Of a DNA stretch of 64,000 bases, positions 57,124 through 64,000 are shown in pieces. Within the stretch, counting starts at the first letter, position 1, and every line of letters begins with the position of its first letter. A model generated the notes under the pieces. The model was not told the origin of the DNA and searched no databases. It worked only from the letters and a program-made list of their open reading frames with translations. The translations under genes were made by a program, and so were the position numbers. This DNA comes from Triatoma infestans (taxonomy: Eukaryota; Arthropoda; Insecta; Hemiptera; Reduviidae): positions 62,001 to 126,000 of the forward strand of contig JAAEAF010002698.1 of the NCBI GenBank assembly GCA_011037195.1, in the 5' to 3' direction.

Positions 57124-57800
57124 GGTTTATTCAAGAAGAAGAAGAAGAAACAAGTTTTCAAATTTTAGTTTCCCCAAATGTAGTTCCTTAATTTTATTAT
57201 TTTTATTTTTCGAAAGTTCCCAATAGTTCTCTTTTTTTCAAAAGTTCATTAAAAAGTTTTCGATTATCTTGGACCACTAATAAAAACTAAACTAATAAAT
57301 AAAGTAACCATTAATAACTATTTTCTTTTTGTTTTTTAATTAAAAGGACAAGAATAGATTATATTATATATTTTGTGTAGAGTAAGTAAATAAATAATTT
57401 TGTTTAAGGCTACATAGACACAAGTATAAATTGTATACTTTTAAGTATAGTACTCGCGCGAACGACTACCAGTAAGCTACTGGCTTCTTGTTGACAACAA
57501 GGGCGGAAGGCGGAGTTTTCTAAATACCTGAAAGTGGTATGGGTAAGGCGGAGTTTTTAAACAGCCAATAATATTTAGTTTTATAAATCCCCCCTACTAC
57601 TTAGTACACCTGATTTTTTTTTTTACTGAAGTCAATGTTTTTTTGTTTCTCTTCCTCTTCTTGTTCATCTATTCTTTAATGATCACCAAGTAGCCTCAAG
57701 TTAGAAGTGAATCCTTGTTTGGTGTGAATCGGTTTATACTAAGACAGGTGGAAGAGATCTTCCTCTCTATCTGTGCCGGGTGACGTACTGCGCTAATTGC
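57124..57800 (-). promoter_or_regulatory. upstream region of the PR-domain gene
   Basis: The sequence 5' of the ATG contains AGAAGAAGAAG purine text, then a GC-richer part at 57450-57560. That part has CGCGCGAACG, two adjacent palindromes (CCAGTAAGCTACTGG at 57469-57483, CTTGTTGACAACAAG at 57487-57501) and a direct repeat AAGGCGGAGTTTT (about 57507 and 57547). A TATA-like string (GTATAAATTG) is at 57424. This is the most likely place for the 5' UTR and core promoter, by position. Confidence 0.4.
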
Positions 57801-58449
57801 AGTAGTTTTTTTTTTTTTTTGCTTCTTTGTTCAAAAAGTTTCCCCCTGGACTTTTCCGAAAATTTAGGGAAATTATCGGAATAATATCCTTGACAATAAA
57901 TAATAAAGAAAAATAATAAAGTAAATCCAGTTCAGTAACTCAGTTTTGTTTTTGTTTTTTTAATTAAAATTCTGCATCAGAAATTTGAAAAAATACCTCC
58001 TAATACCGCCTACTAAAACTGTATGTTCTTACTCTCCAATCTGTTGTATTGAAAACGGATGACTAACGTGGGAGCAACTAACATATTTTTTTAAGAGATT
58101 TCTTTTCAAGATCTACTTAATCTACTTAATTTTGAATTGGTCGACCAGCGAACGCTCATTTTTAGAATGTCTTGATAAACACCGTAATATTCCCAACCTC
58201 AAGGATTAGGTCATTTAGCCTGTTCCGTTCCTAAATCTTCCAAAAAGCTGTCGACATTTATAATGCAATAGTATCACAATTTTACTAAGTCACTATATAC
58301 ATTTTATAACAAAAAATAACAATTTAAAAGCAAGCTTACTATATAGAACTAAAATAACAATTTAAATAAATGATTTATAAAACGATAAAACGATTGGGGT
58401 TTAAAATTCTTGGTCAACGACAAGAGATGTTGACGCGCCTTAAAGTAAA
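57801..58449. other. unique sequence without genes
   Basis: T-rich and mixed sequence. No ORF, repeat or RNA gene was recognised. Confidence 0.4.
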
Positions 58450-59515
58450 AAAAATCTACTGCGAGGCCACAAATCCAACTACCTCCTAGCTTCTAGGTGG
58501 TACTGAACAGAACAGAAAATAGCCCGCAACCGATCTAAGAAAGCTCATGTTCGCGCCACTCGATTCTTTATCGAAAGGGTCCAAGTTTCTGACCCATACG
58601 AAATGATCGGAAGAGCCATTACCTTATTTATTATTTATTTATTGTAATTCGGGTGCCTAATGGCGCGGGACCTAAGCCTATGTGGCCTTTATCCCCCCGA
58701 GACCCCCCTATCCCCTTAATGAATCTCCCCCGGTAGCTTACCGGTTAGTCTACAGTATCCCAAGATATCCCGAAACTCCAGCTCGCGCAGACAATCCTGC
58801 GAGAGTGATGCCCTCCCAAAAACACGAAACCTAGTTCCAGCGAAACGGGGACACTGACAAAGGTAGTGGTACACCGTTTCCCTGACTCCGTCGTCACAGT
58901 TCTGACAAATGGGACTAGACGTCCTCCCTATATTAAACAAGTGGCTGGACACCCAAGTGTGTCCAGTCACTATCCCTATCAGGGTCCTCAGACCCGTCCT
59001 ACTAAGGGACAGGAGATACTCCGAAGTTCCCTGCCTACTTGTCTTTATAAATCTTTTGGCTTGGAGGCACCCCTGCGTGTCCCCCCAGCGTTTCTCCAAA
59101 ATTTCGTCTCCCAAAGTCTAATCTGTTTGTCACGAAACGTCTTTGTGACAGCCAGGGCTGGTTCAGGACCGCCATTACCTTAAAAAAAAACTAATTTTAT
59201 GTGTTTGGACGCGTATCATCGACACCATTCCGGAAGTATAGGATAAACGGCAGTCTAGATAATTGAATATATCCACTTGTTCGACCACACTATAGTTTGT
59301 AACTATTTTTGATTGGAGAGAAATGCTTAAATTATATGCTGATAGCCGACTTTTTGTAAACGTTTCTCACAATCCGCAATCTAAACCTAAATCTGTAATT
59401 AGCAGCGTATTTAGGACTATTGCAGATAAGTCATATTTCAGATTTGATTGCCAATCATAGGTAAGGTCGTCCACATACAGGTCAAATAGTATGGGAAACA
59501 GAGCGCAACCTTGCT
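58450..59515 (-). pseudogene. non-LTR reverse transcriptase fragment split by another retroposon
   Basis: The minus-strand reading starts near 59510 with QGCALFPILFDLYVDDL, the RT palm motif that precedes the catalytic Y-x-D-D. Broken text follows: SLQSKIVTNYSVVEQVDIFN and YLDCRLSYTSG (compare the usual E-Q-V-N-x-F-N-Y-L-G-C-x-I-S-Y). After the 58627-59170 insertion it resumes with MALPIISYGSETWTLSIKNR (compare L-Y-G-S-E-T-W-T-L) and decays near 58450. The element copies itself by target-primed reverse transcription. Its catalytic box and N-terminus are missing, and stops interrupt every frame. Confidence 0.85.
58627..59170 (-). mobile_element. 5'-truncated non-LTR retrotransposon with 12-bp target duplication
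   Basis: The insertion is flanked by an exact GCCATTACCTTA duplication (58615-58626, 59171-59182). On the minus strand it starts in GPEPALAVTKTFRDKQIRLW, continues in an open frame at 59114-58716 with TGLRTLIGIVTGHTWVSSHL and the knuckle CQNCDDGVRETVYHYLCQC, and ends with GKLPGEIH. A 3' UTR with an AATAAATAATAAATAA tail follows. This is the C-terminal end of an ORF2 of the RNase H-bearing type also seen at 37219 (same GPEPAL anchor). The open frame and exact duplication suggest a fairly young insertion. Confidence 0.88.
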
Positions 59516-59529
59516 ATACTCCCTTACTT

Positions 59530-59580
59530 CTCAGGCGTCATTAGGCGTTTCTCAGGCGTCATTAGGCGTTTCTCAGGCGT
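59530..59580. repeat. 21-bp tandem repeat, 2.4 copies
   Basis: The unit CTCAGGCGTCATTAGGCGTT(T) starts at 59530 and 59551, with a partial third at 59572. AGGCGT also recurs inside the unit. It lies immediately upstream of the RT fragment in the minus direction. Confidence 0.85.
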
Positions 59581-61155
59581 ACAAACAGGCGTCATTTGTT
59601 TGTAAGTGCCTACTTCAAAAGTGGTTCGGTCAAAGATTCCTAATCATTTGCACAAGGTGGCTTGGTATCCCTTTTTTATGCAAAGAAACAGCGTAATATC
59701 ATACAGTTATTTTGTTTTCTTTTGTTTTTTTAAGACAGTCTGAAGATGACCAAGTCGATGTCTACAACAAAATGAAGCAGGCTATTACCGACGCAAAAGC
59801 CTTATATTTTTTCCATTACTGCGCACCATCCATGACTACAATATTTGTATTGGTTATTGAATTAGTTTGACTCCAATTAGTTGAATTGTTTTTTGTTTGA
59901 TTTTGTTTGCATATTACTAAGTTTTCTATTTCTATCAGTAACGACCATTATCTAGGACTGATGTGGTACTCACAAAACAGACTTAAATGACAGGATCTTA
60001 ACTTACGATACAAAAACTGTTCAGATTACTGAACCATAAATCCTAACTCTTGATAGTAAAACAAACAACTGATTTACACTTCATTCATTAAACCACTTTG
60101 AATATACGATATACAACTAAGCGGTGCTATTCGGCGTTCAAATCTCCAGTGTATCCAGTCATTCCAGGCCTTCGTTCTATGTTTCCAACCACACTCTCTT
60201 CTCGAAATGCAATACTTATCAAAAAGGAGCAACAACAAGATTCAAGAAATTCCATAAATCCTTATCTTCCACAAATGCTATTTCTGAGTGACAGTGAGTG
60301 AGTGAATTTGTTTTTTGTATGAAATACTGCCTTTTGCACTTTTTACAATGAAAAGCTTCACACTAAAATAAATAATTAATTTTATAAAATAAAAATTTAA
60401 TTAAAAATTGTCAACTTACGAGAACTTAATTTTAAAAAAAACTTCTTGTTTATCAGAAGAAAAATATATATAAATAAAAAACTTGATTGCAACCAAGTTA
60501 TAAATAGAAATAAAACATTAAACAAAAATAAGAATTTAAAATTAAAAACAAGAACAGCTGATTTTATTTAAAAAAAAACAAAATAGTACAAAAATTTCAA
60601 ATGTAAATAGATGATATTAAATGAATGTTAAAAACGACGTAAGACCATTTTTATTTTTTTAGTAACAGGCTGTGTAACTCAGTTTGTTATTAATTAAGGA
60701 ATAAGAGACTTATTGCAGCATCAGTGTTGCCCTCATCAATACAGATGGACACATCCTTAAATAGTCGTACATATTTTTATTTCCCCATCGTTCCCCCCTC
60801 CACAAAAAACATTCTTGAAAATAAAAATAATGTTTACAACAAAATGATAGCCTTAATTAAATAAATTAATGTTTGTCAATTTAAACTAGTGGAGATTATG
60901 TACGGAACTATTTTTTTTATATATACGTATACATATATATATGTATAATAAAATAAAAATTACATAATAAACTCGCCAATCAATTTTAATTTATTTTATG
61001 AGGATTTCTATAAATTTATTTTCTTAAAAGAAAGAATATTTTTTAAGATTTTTACTTTCTCTTTATTGATAAAAACAAAATTCATACAATTTACACATAG
61101 ATATCTAAAGTAGTCTAGCTTTAGCCTTTCTTCGGGAGGGGGTTACTATATTAAA
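59581..61155. other. AT-rich sequence with a Penelope-type remnant and one exon-like ORF
   Basis: GTCGATGTCTACAACAAAATG, AAGCAGGCTATTACCGACGC at 59754-59794 is related to the hammerhead-like repeat family but lacks the GAAAC box. The 67-codon plus frame 60098-60301 (ends YLPQMLFLSDS next to ACAGTGAGTGAGTG) could be an exon with a donor at about 60290, but has no recognised domain. The remainder is AT-rich, with TA-rich strings near 60920-60945. Confidence 0.35.
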
Positions 61156-61157
61156 AA

Positions 61158-61500
61158 AAATCTGGTGTGAACCGCTCACACAACCTTCTCTTACTGCTGT
61201 TAATATAATTATATATAAAATGATATATTAAACTTCCAATTTCACTTACATGACCTTAATATAAATATAGAAATGGTGTAAGTACCAGCCTACCAACCCA
61301 GTCCAGAAGAGGGTGCCAATCAAATTGAACCGACCCTCGTATATAACATTTCAAATTTAACGCCTAGGACTATCTAATTAATTAATTATAATTTCTGTAG
61401 GACTATCTAAAAATCTTCATTTTTTGAGGGAGGGGCAAATGTTATAAATAACACAGTGATAGGTTTATATCTGTGTTTTGAGGTCCCTTAAGTCCAAAAT
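61158..61500 (-). mobile_element. HINE-like repeat, copy N, hairpin end
   Basis: It starts AATCTGGTGTGAACCGCTCAC and ACAACCTTCTCTTACTGC. The loop of the terminal hairpin has changed (AACAC to ACCGC) while the GTGTGA/TCACAC stem is intact. It continues with the region naming TATAAAATGATATATTAAAC and GTGATAGGTTTATATCTGTG, up to the non-LTR insertion. Confidence 0.65.
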
Positions 61501-61840
61501 ACTCTACGTAATGGGGCTCATGCCGGATCCATTTTGTAGAATCTGTGAGACAGAACACATCCATCTTATGACAGATTGTCTGGGTTGTGAGGAGATTAGG
61601 GTCAGGACCTTTGGTCGGAGCAGGATGTCTGTGGAAGTGCTTAGGCTATTCTCCTTAAGGTTATTGTCCGATTTGTTTGGACTGCGGTGAATCTTAGATG
61701 GATTAGAGCCGGGCCTTAATATTTGTTTCTAGACCGATTTGTTGTTGTTTTTGTTGGGGTAGCTATATGGGCCAAGAGGGGCTTTGGATAGCGTAGGGTT
61801 TGGTCCCTCCCCGCAGACAAACAATAATAATAATAACAAC
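61501..61840 (+). pseudogene. 5'-truncated non-LTR retrotransposon, zinc-knuckle end
   Basis: Flanked by TCCAAAAT on both sides (61493-61500, 61841-61848). The frame gives LYVMGLMPDPFCRICETEHI and HLMTDCLGCEEIRVRTFG, with the C-x2-C...H-x4-C knuckle of ORF2 C-termini. It stops at about 61690 and is followed by a 150-bp UTR ending in AATAATAATAATAACAAC. Same structural class as the copies at 37219 and 58627. Confidence 0.85.
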
Positions 61841-61848
61841 TCCAAAAT

Positions 61849-62603
61849 AAGGTGTGGTTTTTTTTGAAAACTGGTCTGTGTACCCGCATGAGAAAATTTA
61901 ATTCAAAAATGGAAAAATTGCAGAAAGTTCAATCTTGATATCTGGTTTAAGTGCTGCCAGGGGATCCGCAATAGATTTTGATTGAAAACGGTCTACCGGA
62001 AGTTCTCTTTTTTGAAAGGATTTTTTCATTTCTTGCAATTTTTTTTTCCGAAAGTGGCTCAACGATTTTCTTTAAGCTTCGTGAACAATATTACATGTAG
62101 AGCTATCCTTTATTTTTTTTTAACAGTTTTCCGAATAAATTCATTTATGAGGGGTTTTGCGGATGGGGGATGGGTGGAGTTACGGTAACCTGTAAAGTGC
62201 CATATTAGTTCAATGTGTCGTCTATATAATATTAATTACGAATAAATACGATGTCAAAACTCCAAGTTTGAAAGAAAATCGGTTTCCCGGAAGTGCCACT
62301 TTTACTGAACGTTCCCTCCCCCCCGGCTTTCTACATTAAGACACCAACGGGTTGCTTCACAAACTTGGTATACTAACCATACATACATACATACAGACAT
62401 ACTTTCACTTTTGTTTGAAACAGTTTTTTTTTTGAGAAAAAAAAATGTCTAGTTTTAGGACAAGTTCTGTGGGGGATATGGGAAGGTCATGCTCTCAAGA
62501 AATTTGAAGCATACTACTAAATTTGTAAAAATTATACGTTTACTAATTTAAACTGGTGAACGTAGTATGAGAGAAAGTTATGTGAATGTTTCACACCAGA
62601 TTA
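61849..62603 (+). mobile_element. HINE-like repeat, copy O
   Basis: From AAGGTGTGG and ACTGGTCTGTGTACCCGC (worn microsatellite side), through CTACCGGAAGTTCTC, TTCCCGGAAGTGCCACTTTT and ACCAACGGGTTGCTTC, to GAGAGAAAGTTATGTGAATG and TTTCACACCAGAT at 62601. A short (CATA)n tract lies near 62380-62397. Confidence 0.7.
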
Positions 62604-63090
62604 TTATATTTTTTTTTTTAATTGCAAAATTTTTATGTTTAATGACCCAAAGATAGAGTTGGTGTTTTGGTCAAATCGGGGCGACCGGATTGTGCCACTT
62701 TCCTTAATAGTATTTTCGTATTTTTTTTTTTTTGCAATTTTTCGGAAATAGCTCCAACGATTTTCCTCAAATTTGGATATCAACATATATAAAGAAGTGA
62801 TACTTTTTTAAAATATTTTTTCCTAGGAAAATTAATCAAGAGGTATTCTGGGGGGGATGGGTAACGTAGACGCTAATTAAAAGACGATTCAGAATATACG
62901 TATACTATTTTATATAAGAATTCAATGTTTGGCCAAAAAAATACCGGAGATAATACCAAAATACTTTGGAGATAATCAGTTTACCGGAAAAAAGTAGAAG
63001 TCTATATTTAACTTATATATATAATTAATATATTTCAGTTAGGTGTGAATGATTTATAATTAAGTTTAATTAGCATATAACAATAATAAA
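62604..63090 (+). mobile_element. HINE-like module remnant
   Basis: GACCGGATTGTGCCACTTT, GAAATAGCTCCAACGATTTTC and TCCTAGGAAAATTAATCAAG mark one further plus-oriented module to about 62860. The rest to 63090 is AT-rich and unassigned. Confidence 0.45.
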
Positions 63091-63099
63091 TTAAAAACT

Positions 63100-63480
63100 A
63101 TGATTCTTATACAACCCGTATACTTCTCACACTTTGCGTTCGCCGATGACTTAGTCCTCTGGTAGACAGCAGAGAAAAGCTCCAGAAAAAATGTAGGATA
63201 TATGGGCGTCGGAGTTGATGAAGAGGAAAAATGGAAATAAGCTTGAAGAAAACCAGTATAGGGTAACGTGTCAAGATCAGCAGAATAGAAGCCAATAATT
63301 AAAGTAACGGCCATGAAATTGAACAAGTATCCTCCTTTTAAATACCTGGGTTTAACGCTTAATGCCAGTAGCAAGTTGACGGGGATGAACTTTAACCAAA
63401 GGATTAGAACTAGAATAGAATAGAAGCGTGGTGGGGGGAGCCTCCATTCCATTGCGACCTGCAAATCGGGTTCTATTGTG
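63100..63480 (+). pseudogene. non-LTR reverse transcriptase palm fragment
   Basis: HFAFADDLVLW at 63131-63163 contains the A-D-D catalytic pair (GAT GAC at 63145-63150) of non-LTR reverse transcriptases. About 150 bp later, KLNKYPPFKYLGLTLNASSK matches the F-K-Y-L-G-x-x-x motif that follows it in ORF2. In-frame stops interrupt it. The minus-strand frames over this interval are shadows. Confidence 0.8.
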
Positions 63481-63489
63481 GAATCCCCT

Positions 63490-64000
63490 TAAATTACAGC
63501 ACAGCCAACAAGCTTGCCCTCCTAGCAAAGCTGATAGCGGCTCCGTCATGAGAGCTTCCAGCTTTGGGATTGCCCGTCCCCCAATTGAAGAAGAAACCTA
63601 ATCCTCGCCAGGCCGGCGCACTCACAAAGGATGTGCGCCGGGGGTATCCTCCTCTCCCTTGCAGAATCGGCATACCGCACTATCCGCAAGTAAGGAGGTG
63701 GTGCATGTTCAGCCTACAATGCCCTGTTAGTAGACCCACAATAAACCTTATATCCTTCGGCTCTGGTCAGTAGGGTCTCTGGTAATTTAGGCAAATGTCT
63801 TTTGATGAACAGCTTTGCCTGCTCTGTCCTGGTGGTTCTCCTCTCCCACCAACCGCAGAAGCTGTTTTCTATCCAACCCCTGATAGAAGTTTGGATAAGG
63901 CCTGGGACAACCCGCAGAAGGGTTGGGGCCTACAAAGGTATCTGCGAACCCTCCCTCGCTAGGGCATCCGCCCTCCCATTGCCCAGAAAGAAAACCGCAT
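63490..64000 (-). pseudogene. non-LTR ORF2 RNase H to zinc-knuckle region, window-truncated
   Basis: Read on the minus strand from the right edge: LGNGRADALAREGS (end of RNase H, with the final catalytic Asp), then WIENSFCGWWERRTTRTEQA, KLFIKRHLPKLPETLLTRAE, CRFCKGEEDTPAHI-type knuckle text (with a frameshift) and CAGLARI. It ends in disrupted text near 63500. It faces the RT fragment at 63100-63480 in the opposite orientation, so they are not one colinear copy. The element continues beyond the window. Confidence 0.8.

Noticed and set aside
58866..59183. 105-codon plus-strand ORF
   Set aside because: Antisense of the non-LTR ORF2 frame read on the minus strand.
63066..63464. 132-codon minus-strand ORF
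   Set aside because: Antisense of the plus-strand RT fragment containing the A-D-D motif.
1..64000. CRISPR arrays, bacterial operons or rho-independent terminators
   Set aside because: The spaced repeats are divergent transposon copies, not regular short repeats with spacers, and splice sites, SINEs and microsatellites show a eukaryotic genome.

Overview
The window is AT-rich, intron- and transposon-laden eukaryotic DNA, almost certainly from an arthropod and most likely an insect. It has no operons, no long intact ORFs and no rRNA or functional tRNA genes. It does have many divergent transposon families, microsatellites, and one clean protein-coding first exon with a consensus splice donor. 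No species can be named from the sequence alone.

The only convincing host coding sequence is a minus-strand exon at 56884-57123. It encodes the start of a PR (PRDF1-RIZ) domain, most like PRDM13, and ends in GTAAGT in phase 0. A GC-richer, palindrome-bearing upstream region follows at 57124-57800. No further PR-domain or zinc-finger exon was found to the left, so much or all of 1-56883 may be the first intron of this gene. A minus-strand acceptor fused directly to a donor (CAG|GTAAGT) at 18795/18796, followed 36 nt later by another GTAAGT, is a candidate recursive-splicing site in that intron.

The dominant component is one dispersed family of about 0.5-1.2 kb units, seen in more than twenty divergent copies on both strands. 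One end is a hairpin (GTGTGAAACACTCACAC) followed by ACTTTCTCTTAC; the other end is GTAAGAGAAAGT; a (CA)n tract lies inside, and about 285-bp internal modules are repeated in tandem. This architecture matches Helentron-related non-autonomous elements (HINE, as in DINE-1). The family is called 'HINE-like' here, and strand is given so that the hairpin is the 3' end.

Other transposons often lie inside HINE-like copies: a Tc1/mariner pseudo-element with TIRs (14601-16071), a Helitron helicase fragment (42241-43099), four solo LTRs of one small LTR family (12578, 32964, 40376, 49721), a hAT-like MITE (9372-9796), a tRNA-Glu-like SINE (22402-22681), several 5'-truncated non-LTR retrotransposons (6708, 7640, 37219, 58450, 61501, 63100, 63490), and a set of Penelope/hammerhead-like short repeats (17655, 30721, 31137, 35385, 54320). 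The remaining AT-rich tracts show no recognisable genes; a few hold regulatory-looking motifs such as a CTCF-like site, paired E-boxes and CpG/GAGA-rich patches.
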